Positions 47,638-58,748 of a stretch of 64,000 nucleotides of DNA are shown piece after piece; position 1 is the stretch's first letter, and the number at the start of each line of letters is the position of its first letter. This DNA comes from Desmodesmus armatus (taxonomy: Eukaryota > Chlorophyta > Chlorophyceae > Sphaeropleales > Scenedesmaceae), in NCBI GenBank assembly GCA_007449985.2, contig VIIQ02000158.1, positions 153,501-217,500 on the forward strand, written 5' to 3'. The notes beneath the pieces are model-generated. The model had not been told where the DNA came from and did no database searches. It was given only the letters and a program-made list of their open reading frames with translations. The translations under genes and the position numbers were made by a program.

Positions 47638-50600
47638 TCACTTCTTGTTGTCGGCCTGCTTTCCAGCCCGGCCCCCAGCCACCTTGCTGCCCTTGCCCCC
47701 ATCGCCACCAGCCTTCCCTCCAGCCCCACCCATAGCTGCCAGAGCAGCAGCAGCCTTACTCAGCCCCTTGGGCTGCTCAGCAACAGGGCCAGCAGCAGCC
47801 GATGCCTTGCCTGCGCCTTGGCCTGCTGTTGCTCCTGGTCCCGTGGCTGCAGGTTTGGCTGCTGGTCCTGTGGCTGCAAGCTTGGCCGCTGCCCCGACGG
47901 CTTGCTGCTTGCCAGAAGCCGCAGCGCTGTCAGCACAGCCTGCTGCCGGTGCCTGGCCCTGTGGTGATGGCACCCCTGCTGGTTTGGTAACTGCCGGGTC
48001 CTTGCTGAGAGGGGCACCTCTCTCTGCCCCAGCAGCAGCAGCAGCAGCTGGTGGCGGTGGCGCAGGGGCAGCGCTCCCACCCACGGCAGCTGCTGCAGCC
48101 GCAGCAGCGGCGGCATTTGCAGCAGCCGCTGCCGAGGCAGCAGCGGCCTGCAGAGCCTGCAGCTGCTGCTGGATGTGTGGTGAGTGTGCCTGCGCCATGA
48201 CCTGCAGCCGTGTCACCACATCATCCGCCCCACGGGACACAGACGGCACTGCGGCGTTGCTGTTGACCTGCAGCATGCTCATGGGGTGCACACCAGACGT
48301 CAGCATCGCCTCAATGGCAGCACGGGCAGCAGAAGCAGCCAACGACGGCTCACTACCCCCGCCAGCAGCAGGCTGCTGCTGCTGCTGCGAGGCGCCGGCG
48401 GCAGCTGCCTGCTGCGCCGGCTGCTGCTGCTGCTGCCTCGCCACTGCAGCCTCTGCCAGCTGTGCTGACGCCCCCTGCTGAGGTCCCGGCCCAGCGACAG
48501 CCAGAACCGAGGTCAGCTCCCCACTGCCGCCCGCAGTGCCTGCACCCAGGCCTGCCTGCGGCCCTGTGCTGCTACTACTGGGCGGGTTGTTGGCCGCAGC
48601 CAGAGGCCCGTAAGGCCAAGCCTTCAACCGCTGCGGCCCGCTGCTGGTGCTGCCTGTGGGGTTGCCCGCACCCCCAGGCCTGGACTTGACAGCACATGTC
48701 TTGTGCACAGCCACTGTGCGGCCTGGGGCTGCTGCGGCGGCGGCCGCTGTGGGGGAGATGGGTCCCAGAACTGTGCCACGCGGGCTTGTGGGCAGGCTGC
48801 CACCTGTGTTGCTGGCCCTGGCTGCTGCTGCCGCTGCCGCTGCCGCTGCTCTAGGTGACAGGGGCCCACTGCTGTGCCGGGGGGACCCCATGCCGGGCCT
48901 GCCACCACCACCACCCACACCTGCAGCCAAACAAACAAACAACTCAACACGGTGGTGGCCACTGTCCGTTGCCGGTGTGTTCATACTGACTGATCATCCC
49001 AGTCAAAAATGATGTGCGAAAGTATACCCGCAACGGTCATCAGCACACACCTAGCCCACACCGTAGCTCAGCAAGCTGCCCCAGCAACCACGAGAGACCC
49101 ATGCAGCTCAACGAACTTGCTGCCTTGCAGCACAGCCCCCCCTCTCCTCCCTTTCTCCCTCACCTGTAGGGGATGTGGGCTGTGACCTGGACCTGTGCCC
49201 AGCACCACCTGCCTTCACCCGTGCTGCAGCAGGGAGAGGTGGCAGCAGTGGTGGCAGCGCCTCCTGCGTCTCCAGCCTCCAGCCGTACATGTTGGCTGTT
49301 GCCGTCAGCTTTGACAGGATCATGTCCAGACGATCCAACTTGCCCTGCAGCCGTACCGCCGCCTGCCGACGGCCCGGGGCCAGGTGCTGCAGCACAGGCT
49401 GCAGCGCTGCCGCAGTGGCTGCTGCAGCGCCAGCCAGGCTGCCGCTGCCAGCAGCCGTCGCTGCAGTGGGGCCGTTGGCTGCTGGTGCCACACTGCCACC
49501 ACCACCAGCAGCAGTACCAGCAGCAGTACCAGCAGCATTGCCACCAGCCGTGATGCGCACCGAGAGCTGAATCTGGTCCAAAGAGGTGCGGATGAGGGGC
49601 GAGCCGCAGCCGTCTCCCGAGGGCCCCGAGCGCCGTATGTTGATGGCTGGCAGGTTGAGGGACAGCAAGGCACTGCCGCTCACACCCAGCAGCCCAGATG
49701 AGCTTGCACGAGCAAGCCCACCGCCCGCCACCACACCCCTGGCCTGCAGCCCGCTGCCTGAACCCCCACTGCACCCACAGCAGCAGCCCCAGGCGGGGCA
49801 AGAGGGGCACGCATGCTTCCCCCTGTAGCCTGCAGCGGGCCACCAAACAGGCCGTTGCCGCTAGGCTGGGTGGACAGCTGCCGGCTGACCACCCCCTTGC
49901 CCCGTGCCTCACCAGCAGCTGCCCTAGGCCCCCCCAGGTGGCCAAAGGCGCTGCCGGCAGCTGCAGCCAGTGTGGTTGAGGCTGCTGCGGGCTCCATGGG
50001 GCTGCCGAAGGGGCCGCAGGGCTGTGTGTCTGTGTGGGTGTAGCTGCCGCCTGGGTGGCCTGAGCCCCCTCCCCACATGCTGGTGCCCTGCTGGCGCATC
50101 AGGCGACCTGGCTCGCTGCTGTTGTCACTCTCAAAGCCCAGCCGGAACACCTGCAGGGAAACACAGGGAGTGAACCAGAGTGTGAAGCAGGAGACTGGAG
50201 CGATAGAAGCACTGAGCATGAGTGATAAAATATTCAAGTATACATGACTGGCAGCAAGAACACCGCCAGAGCAATTGCATGCTGCAGTTGGAAAGCTTAG
50301 TACTTGGCAAACATTTTTGGAAACCCTGATTCCAGGTGTAGGTAGGAGGAGCGTGTGGGTGTGGGTGGGTTGTCCGCATCGACAGGGCTGGGTGCAGATG
50401 TCACTGACACCCACACGCTCCTGTTACCTACACCATCCCAGCTACATCCCACAAGCCCTCAACCGGCAACTCAAACAGCGGCGTTCGCCCTCACCCTGCT
50501 CTTGCGTGTGCGCAGCTTCTTGCGTATCCTCTTGGGCGCGGAGCCGCCCTTCTTCCGTGCCACGGGTGTGTCATCGTCTGTCATATCGTCCGTCTCCTCC

Positions 50601-53600
50601 GCCTCCATCACGTCCAGGCTGTCATCGCTGTCCAGGTGAGCCAGCTGCTCCTCCAGCAGCATGTCGTCATCACCATCCTCGCTGACCTGAAAGACAACAC
50701 ATGAGTAATATGATTACTCAACAACTGGCTGTAGCCATCGAAGGCTCCTGCGAACCTTTCACGACATGCCCGCGCTGCAGGATGCTGACAAATATGCGGT
50801 CACTGACAGGCCACTGACTCACTGCGGTGGCCAACTGTATTTTCTGGTTTCCAAACTGTCTTCCCAAACATGCTGCAGCAGGGATGGGTGCAGCATATCG
50901 GTTCGAGACTGACCTCGCTGGGGGGCATGCGCCAGATGACACGCTCGGCACGAAGGGTCAGGAACTCCTCCTCGCCATCATGGTACAGCACCTGAGGGGC
51001 GGGGGGCGTGCAGTTTGAGTAGAAGGCATATAAGAGCACACCCACAGCACTGATGTGCAGGGGAGAGGAGGGGGATCACCACAAGGAAGGGGGAGGGGAG
51101 GGGGCACCTAAGAGCACAGCAGCCTGTGCTGTCAGGACTTGGCGAACGCCAGCGAACAAAGGCACATACACGCCCTGCCATCTCAGCAGGTCACCACGGC
51201 GGCGTTGTGCACGCATCATTGAACAACACAGCTTGAGGGAGGCGTGTAGCCCACCAGTGCCTCACCTTGTGTTTGCCTGCGCTGGCGTCATAGTCCACCA
51301 CCTGCCCCTGGTAGAACTGCTTGTCGTCCTTCCAGTACACTGCCACATGCCAGCCCAGCGCATCACGCCCCTTGGGCACCTCATCACCTGCAGGGTCCAT
51401 CAGAGGGAGCCAGGTCAAAGGTCGATCAGGGGTTAGCAGGATCAGGCAGGGAGACGCCAAGCCAACCCAACAGCGGCATGCGCCCCAGCCCCGCTGAGAC
51501 ACACCCACAAGCCTGCTCAAGCCACCTTCTGCATGGTGCAATGGTCAGCACAACTGTGCAGGATCAGCACGACCTCACAAAAGCAGCACGGCTGTACAGG
51601 GTCCACCCTACTGCACTGCGCAAAGTCAGCATTACTGCAAAAGGTCAACCAAGGCGCCTCCATCTGCTGCCTGGATGCCCCGTACTGGTGGGAGGGAGGG
51701 TCACTCTACTACCTGCCGTGCCGTGCATGTCTCAAGCACCTGGTGCTGCCCCAACAAACTCACTTGACAGGAAGTGTCCAGCGCTGAGTGCAGTGTTGCG
51801 CATGGCCCTGGCCCACACCACCATCTCGTTGCTCAAGTCCAGCCACTCCTCCTCACCATCCAAGTACAACACGTGGTGCAGACGCTTGGACTGCAGGAGG
51901 GGGTGAGGCGTGCGCGAGGTGTGCAGCGGAAGGTGTGTGTGAGGTGAAGCTCGAGCAGAGTCAACGCAGACAAGGAAGCACGATCAGAGTCCAAGGAACG
52001 GGTCTGGCTGTGCTGCTGGCTGCACTGCTGAAACAACCACCCAGGGTTCAGATGCATCAGCGTGTGAAACGTACACGAGCTGCAAACCAGCCAGCCAAAG
52101 TAAGGGCGCCAGTAGCAGTCAGTGGCCAACCCCTGTCCACTGCAGCCCCGCCTGTGCTACAGCCACACCCATCACACACGTACCTCGTTGTAGCAGAGCA
52201 CCTCTGCCTCGTGCCAGATGCCATCTGCAGGCCAGTACAGCTGCACACGCCACCCCACTGCTCCCGCACCAGTGCTGGGAGGGTGCGTCGCACCCTGCTA
52301 CACAATGAAAATGAAAGGTGCGTCCAGTCTGAGCACACTGTGTCCACATGTCGCACAATTGTTACAAGGAAGCCCCACATGGTGCAAAATAGGACACTCG
52401 CAATCGCAGACTGTTCTTCTTTGTACACGCTGACACGACCCACGATAATACTAGTCAGCTCTTGCACAACCCCCAGCCTAAGTGTCACTCTGGCTTGCAG
52501 CTGCACCACCTCCCCCCACACCTTCACCCAACACCAAAGCCCAGCAAAACATCCAAACCTCCCCCCCCCAAATCACCTCGGGCCGTGGTGTGATGGGCAG
52601 CAGCTTGCCGTCCGGTCCCTCCTGCGGCAGTGCCTTGAGCCCCTCAGCCCCCAGCTGCTGCATGAGGGTGTGCAGGGCGGGCTTGTAGCCGGCAGTCATG
52701 CCGCGGGGGGTGTGCCACACAAAGCGCTCCCGCTCCAGCAGCAGCTGCTCGCACTGGCCGTCGTCATACTGCAGCGTGAACTTCCCTGTCTGGGCCGAGT
52801 ATGACTTCAGCTTGCCCTGTAGAGCAGGCCGTAGCAGCGGTGCACAGGGACGGGGAACAAACTGTTCAACATTGTGTTCAGCAATTGAGACCAGAGCAGC
52901 GGTGCATAGGCGTTGGGGAACATGACTTGTGTTGTGATGATGTGTTGAGCGACAGAAAAGAGCTTGGTTGAGAGCAAGAAGTGGGAGTATGCAACAGCCT
53001 GAGCAGTGAGGGGTGAGTGTGCAAAGGCTGTTTGCAGGGGCTGCAGCTGTCACAGGCATTTGCATGCATCTCCCATTGAGATGGGTGCACTTCGCTTGTA
53101 CACACACACCGATACTATTCAGTGCACACGTGTGCATGTAGGGGTGTCAAGTGCTGTTGAAAATTCCAAGCCGGCACTCCCTCTATGTTGTGAGCAGCAG
53201 GTCCACAGATACCAGTGGAGGTTGGGTGCACCCCACACATCCCACACCGTCGCCTCCCCCACCACCAACTTCTCCCACCCCTGTTCATGCCCATCACCCG
53301 CTCACCGTGTAGAAGGCCTTGTCCAGCCTCCAGTACACACCAACCCTGCTGCCCACCGCCAGGTGCTTGTGTGGTATGGCTGTTGCTGCCGCTGCTGCTA
53401 GGGCTGCGTGGCGCAGCTTCTGCCCGCCGGGCCCCTTGCGCCTCTTGGAGGTGCCGTCAGCTGAGCCTCCATCACCCCGCCCATGCTTGCCCAGAGCACC
53501 CCTGCCACCTGCTGCCAGCACACAGCACAGCACAGCACAGCACGGAAACACGAAAGCACAATGCCTGTCAAGACAAGTGAAGCAGACGCAATTAATGCTG

Positions 53601-54878
53601 AAGTAGATTTCAACACAGCTCTGTAGACAGGAGGGGCAGCAGGGCAAACCGACAGCATGTTGAGCGGGGACGTAGCCTGCGCAAGCTGCATAATGCTGCA
53701 AATCACAGCATTGCCTTGAAGCCCCAGATGGCAAGGTAACCGCAATCAACATAGCTGCAAGCCAGGCGCACACATGCACACGTACCTGCTCCTCGCTGCG
53801 CCCTGCCCTTGCCTCTGCCTGGGGGTGTGGGGGGAAACACCGTGCGCAGGATGGCTGTGTGCATTGACGCAGCTGCTGCTGCCACCAGGGCAGGGGACCT
53901 GCCAGGCACCAGGCCCCCAGCAACACCCCCTGCTGCTGGTGAGGGGGTGGCTGCTGTGCGGCCTGCTGCAGAGGCCGGCCTACTGCTGCCTCCCAGCACG
54001 TTGAGCGCTGCAGGACCGCCGCCACCCCCCTGCCGGACACCCCCTGCAGCTGCAGCCCCTGTGGCCGCAACCGGAATCATGCCACCCAGTGCTGCTGCTG
54101 CTGGGGGAGGTGGGGGCTGCATCGTCAGCACAGCACCCACACCAGCAGCAGCGCCGCCTGTGTTGCTGGCGTGGCGCGGCGTGCTGCCGCCCGTGCCTGC
54201 TGCTGTTGCTCCTGCGCTCCACGCCTCGCTGCCGCTGTTTGCTGGCACCCAGGCAATGAGTGGGTTGCTGTCAGCTGCCATGGCCACCTCATCGTCAGCC
54301 CAGATCACAGGCTCGTGCCGCAGCATCAAGGCCTGCTGGTCCCCATCCTTGTAGAAGATGGTGTGCAGGCCCGTCACTGGGTCGTACCCGCGCACTGTAC
54401 CGCAGTACCACTTCTGCATGGCTGGCCAGTACACCCGCAGCCGCTTGCCAACAGCTGCCTCCCCGCCCAGCTCTGGCTTGAAGGTGGGGTTGGGGGCTGC
54501 CTCTGGGGGTGCTGTCTGCACCCACTTGAACTTGATCTCTGCAAGGCTCAGCCACTCCTCCACCCTGTCCACAGAGTGCCGCAGCTTGTGCTGGCCTGAG
54601 CGGGGGTCGAAGTCAAGGATGGCGGCTTTCTCAAAGCCCTGCTTGCCGTGCCTGTTGTGCAGCACGGAGCACTTGCGCCCGACTACCTCCTGGCTGTATA
54701 GCTGGCCAAGGTACACCAGCTGACGGGCCTTGGCGCTGCTGCCGGGCGTGCGCTGGCCTGCTGCTGCAGTGGGAGATCCCAGCACGTCTGTGCGCAGGGC
54801 AGCCAGGGTGCTGCCATGGCTGGCATCTGCAGGGACAGGGCTGAACCCCAGCACTGGCGCCGCTGGCAGTGGGTCCAT
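47638..54878 (-). CDS. multi-Tudor-domain nuclear protein
   Basis: Ten exons: 53786-54878, 53306-53508, 52577-52816, 52184-52294, 51764-51890, 51266-51387, 50914-50991, 50495-50686, 49164-50150 and 47638-48920, giving about 1,478 residues. Five Tudor-like units are seen: T1 (about 64-118, VVGRKCSVLHN to EEWLSL), T2 (about 140-195, VGKRLRVYWPAMQKWYCGTV, then YKDGDQQAL), T3 (VGSRVGVYWRLDKAFY, LQYDDGQCEQLLL), T4 (VGWRVQLYWPADGIWHEAEV, YLDGEEEWLDL) and T5 (LGWHVAVYWKDDKQFYQGQV, YHDGEEEFLTL). Such domains bind methylated Lys/Arg or histone tails. T3-T5 are each split by an intron. An acidic stretch and a nuclear-localisation-like cluster (KRIRKKLRTRKSR) follow, then a long Ala/Gln/Gly-rich tail. 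Exon 9 changes frame at a C5 run (plus 49763-49767); adding one base also makes its length fit the next exon's phase. The first ATG (54876-54878) is assumed; the frame stays open upstream to an acceptor-like site, so a 5' exon may exist. Confidence 0.85.
53517..53543 (-). repeat. (TGTGC)n array just before the Tudor gene exon 2 acceptor
   Basis: Five pentamers in the sense strand, ending about 10 bases upstream of the acceptor GGCAGCAG of exon 2. The context is nearly identical to that in EBP2. Confidence 0.92.
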
Positions 54879-55417
54879 GCCGGCTGGGCTGCCGTTACTC
54901 ACTGCTGAAGGTGGGCACTGGAGCGCCTACTGCACAGGCCTGATGCAATGCTGCAGATGGGTTGCTGCTGTTGAGGTCTGCAAAGACCACACGTCAGCAA
55001 GGCACACAAGTTCAGATAGCTACACAACATGCAGGTTGGCCGCAAGGCTCCACACAGTGCGGCTGGCTTTGCATCAGCTAGCTGACAAATGCAATTGCGA
55101 GACTGAGTGTTTTGACATAGTGAGCATTACAAAAAATGTTCTCATTTTGATACATATTGCAGGGCGTGTGCGTCACCAGTTGATGCCCCCACTCTGCTGC
55201 TGCATGTTCCATTTTGTTGCATAGCTCTTTGAGACAAGAGAGCCTTGACAGAATGCTGATAATGATGCATTGCGCATATCACGACCCACCTTGAACCTGC
55301 TGCTCCTCAGCTGAGAGTGCTTGAAACAGCCACGCTACGTCCAACAGCAGTGTCAGCAATGCCAGGCTGGGGGTTTCTCACGCCGCTGTGGACTGTGTGA
55401 AGCCGTTAAGAGCTATC

Positions 55418-55425
55418 ATATATAT
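55418..55425 (-). promoter_or_regulatory. TATA-like element upstream of the Tudor gene
   Basis: ATATATAT on the minus strand, about 540 bp upstream of the assumed ATG. The distance leaves room for a 5' UTR exon and intron. Confidence 0.35.
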
Positions 55426-55840
55426 CTCAGTGACAGGTATCTGAAGATGCCTCATGTAGGTGTTGCTCTCGTGATGTTGTTGTTCTGCTGCTGCTGAAGA
55501 TGTTATGTGATGAGCAAGTTTCTCCAAGCCCATCGACAACGAACAAACGACCCGTTCATGATGCGCTGGAAGCTAGTAAGTCGCATACGTTCTCATGTCT
55601 GTGTGGTGTGCGTCACACTTTGCAGATCAAAACACCTGGCCAGCTCAAACCTCAGAATTAGGATTGGCGAGACTATCCAGCATGCGAGAGCACTACACTT
55701 CAGACCTGAAGACTGGGTGCCCCAGCTTCTTGGTGCAAGGATGGCACAGTGACCCCCTAGCGGCCAGGCGGTCACCTTGGTGACGGTGCCATCACCACCA
55801 ACACATGCCAACTACATTGATTTTGTTCAGTAGAATGGGT

Positions 55841-55845
55841 TTACA
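55841..55845 (-). promoter_or_regulatory. TGTAA poly(A)-like signal of ALG8
   Basis: TTACA on the plus strand is TGTAA in the ALG8 sense, 25 bases past its stop codon. Confidence 0.5.
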
Positions 55846-55869
55846 CTCTCAAAGGACAATATCTGCAGC

Positions 55870-58199
55870 TCAACACTGCTGTAGGAACCAGACGGCCATC
55901 CAGCCCCAGGTCCATGTAACCCCCACAGCACAGTACACGGATGTCAACATCAGCGGCACAAAGGGCAGCCGCTCACCCAGCAGGGCCTTGTGCCCCAGGG
56001 TGCAGTACAGCTCCACAACAACCAGGCCGGCCAGGTATGCACGGTACAGCAACGGCAGCCACTGGCAGCATTCATGCATGCTTTGTGGGGCCGCCCGTGC
56101 CCCAGCAGCACCAGCTGCCCCGGCTTCCTGCGCTGCTGGCATGGTGCCCTGCTGCTGCTGTTGAGTGGACTGCCTGCGCGTGCGCATGCCTTCATGGTGC
56201 TGCTGTTGTCGCACCCCAGCAGCCTTAGCACCCTTGGCCCCCGACTGCACGTGCACGCTGGCCAGACCCCACAGACATATTATGTAATAGACCACAGCCA
56301 GCAGCCACCTGATAGGCAGCTCCTGGGCCTGAAACAACAGCGGGAAGATACCCACATGAGCAGCACTGCTGAACAGCACGTACAGCTGACCCCAGTTTGA
56401 ATACCGCACTGCTGCCAGAGCCATAGGGATCTCAACTGCCAGGGCCGCCTTTTCATGCACATGGTACCCAAACATGAAGCCACACAAGTTTGCATAAGCA
56501 ATGGTTGGGGCCAACATAGTGAGAGCTTGGTCCCTGCGGGCCTTCCACAGGGCAACCAAGCAGGGAACCAGTGCAAGCAGCACCAGCAGAGCGCACGTGC
56601 CTGCACCCACATTTGGCAGCACCGCGTAGCTGCTGATACCCACAACGCCCCCCGCCATGTTTGCAGCTGCTGGTCGCTGCATCAGCCCGGCCCTGGCCGC
56701 TGCAGCTGCTGCAACCTTGTCTGCAAAGCTGTACAGGGCCCAGGCATTGGGCGCCCAGTAGGCATGGCACAGCCCGCGAGCAAAAGGGAACAGGCGTGAC
56801 AGCACCTGCAGCGGCGCAGGCGGGCAGCAGCATGGAGCGCACATGGAGGCACAGCACAGCTCAGCATCAATAGTCCCTGCCTTGACGCAGCACCCGAGCG
56901 CACCGCAGCTTGTGACAAAACAAAGATCAAGCCCCACGCAACCTGCTGCCCCTGTCTGAAGCTGCCAGCCACAAGCACCAACCCTACTGCCCTGCCCCCA
57001 CACTGTGCCCACCTGCTTCATCTGCCCCATGGCAATGAAGGGGCCAAACGACGCCGCGCACACCGCCAGCACAGCACTGCCCAGCAGCACCAGGCGCTGC
57101 AGCGCTGCAGGCCAGCTGAAGGCTGCTAGGCTCTGGCCGCCCGCTGTGCCAGCTTTGGTGCTGCTGCTGCCTGCCAGGACGTAGTGCCTCAGCAGGAACA
57201 CGAAGTAAACTGGGCCAAGGTACGCAAACAGGTGCTTCATGTTGAGCAGCACAGCAAACAGCACACCTCCCAGTACGTACTGCTGTTGCTCCACGCAGGC
57301 GATGGAGTACACGAGCAGCCCTGCAGGAAGAAGTACAACAGCAGCAGCCGCAGCACTGCAGTGGGCGTAGCGGTGCCCCACGGTGTAGCAGGCAGGTGCA
57401 AGCTCGCTAGTAAGCATGCCGGGCTGTTGCTTGTACATACATGCCATCTGGTATGTGATGCTGTGCCACTGTCAATGGATAGCGCCTTGGCACCCGCTAC
57501 ACAGCCCATTTCACTGAACCGCTGTTCCTGCCCCCAGCCTCCACCTATGGGACTGAGATCCCCTGGACAGGACTGGTCACCCGCCCTTGCTTGCAGCACG
57601 CACCCATGAGTATGCTGTTGTACTGGAAGTGTATGTTGTCCACCATCATGAGCCCGGCATTGCACACCACCAGTGCAAAAGCCACTAAGCCTCTGCTGCT
57701 GCTGCTGCTGCTGCTGGCACGGGTGGCTTTGAGCATGGCTGCCACCAGCAGCAGGTTGGTGGCACACACGCTGAGGCGCTGGAACAGCACTGTGGCGTCT
57801 GAGTCATAGTTCAGGCTGTGGACATGGAGCATGTTGGGGTCAAACAGATACGCTGCCTTTGCCATTGCCCACTCAAACCAGGCAAACAAGGGAGGGTAGT
57901 CCAGTGTCCACTCGGAAGTGGCTTCATAGTACCTAGCAGCAATCAGTGGCATGCCAGGTTTAGAGTTGGCCACATCTTAGAGCCTTGCACCACTCACACA
58001 TATAGTTGCTGCCAGCTGCTCGCTCGTGCCCCTTGCATCACTGCCCTCTGCCCTCAACTCACCACTGGTGTAAGGGCAGTGAGTGTGTGATAGCCAGCCA
58101 ATTCCTGTGAACCTCAAAGTCGGTGGATCTGTAGGTGTGAAAAACCAGCAGCAGCTGCAAGCACAGCACGATCGCGGCTATGCGGTGGCGCCAGTCCAT
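55870..58199 (-). CDS. ALG8: dolichyl-P-glucose:Glc1Man9GlcNAc2-PP-dolichol alpha-1,3-glucosyltransferase
   Basis: Adds the second glucose to the lipid-linked oligosaccharide in the ER lumen, before transfer to nascent N-glycoproteins. Four exons join in phase to about 569 residues (human 526): 58063-58199, 57604-57932, 57013-57320 and 55870-56805. The start (ATG at 58197-58199) gives a signal-anchor helix, then [18 protein letters not shown]. The family hallmarks follow: [21 protein letters not shown], split by intron 1; [49 protein letters not shown]; and [19 protein letters not shown]. Acidic residues in the first luminal loop are the expected catalytic region of this GT-C fold. Many membrane segments are evident. 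An insert rich in Gln/Ala/Arg (about 56130-56240) is unusual for the family and explains the extra length. A TATA box and a TGTAA signal flank the gene. Confidence 0.96.
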
Positions 58200-58748
58200 C
58201 GCGTTCGGGAATGAGTGCAGTCACTGGATTGACGTGATCGCGTACATAGTCTGTAGTGGCAGACGGGACTGATCCCTTCTTGATCTATGATCCACAAATT
58301 TGAATAAATGTGACACAGACCGGGCGCTAAGGCCGAAGCCTTTATATGATTACGATTTGATCACAAGCTCTTGTGCATCGGCCAAGCTGCTGGTCATCTG
58401 TTTGTCATAGTGCACACATGCTGATTCCGAAACTCGCACCACAAGACCGTCTTTGTGAGCAACCAAGGGTGCTACAGAAGGTTCTGAGATGCTCATTGGA
58501 GGCAGCCGTCACCAGCTTGCTGCTGGCAGCTTTCAGACCAGCAGCAGCAACGGCGGCAGCAGCAGCAGGTGGAGCAGCAGCACCAGCAGGTGCAACAGCA
58601 GCACATGTACTCAAAAGCAGGTCAGCCTTGCAGGAGGCATCGCACACATTCTACAGTGAGAATCCACCAGCTCAAGCAAACCGACATTCCGCGCTGGGTG
58701 CACGCAGCAGTGTGACGTACCATGCTTTTGTCTGTCTCCTTGTTTCAG
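58200..58748. promoter_or_regulatory. divergent region between ALG8 and TRM10, with likely TRM10 first exon
   Basis: Contains the ALG8 TATA box and, from about 58490 to 58618, a CAG-rich stretch ending at an AAAAGCAG|GTCAG donor. This stretch may be the first coding exon of the TRM10 gene, but its frame could not be fixed. Confidence 0.4.
58341..58346 (-). promoter_or_regulatory. TATA box of ALG8
   Basis: CATATAAAGG on the minus strand (TATAAA), about 142 bp upstream of the ALG8 ATG, a suitable distance for a short 5' UTR. Confidence 0.6.

Larger units (their letters stand above)
54879..55869. other. spacer between Tudor gene and ALG8
   Basis: Upstream region of the Tudor gene and 3' flank of ALG8. 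It contains the TATA-like element at 55418-55425 and no recognised gene. Confidence 0.5.

Noticed and set aside
47588..48481. 297-codon plus-strand Ala-rich frame
   Set aside because: Antisense shadow of the Ala-rich last exon of the Tudor gene, which is fixed by splice phase.
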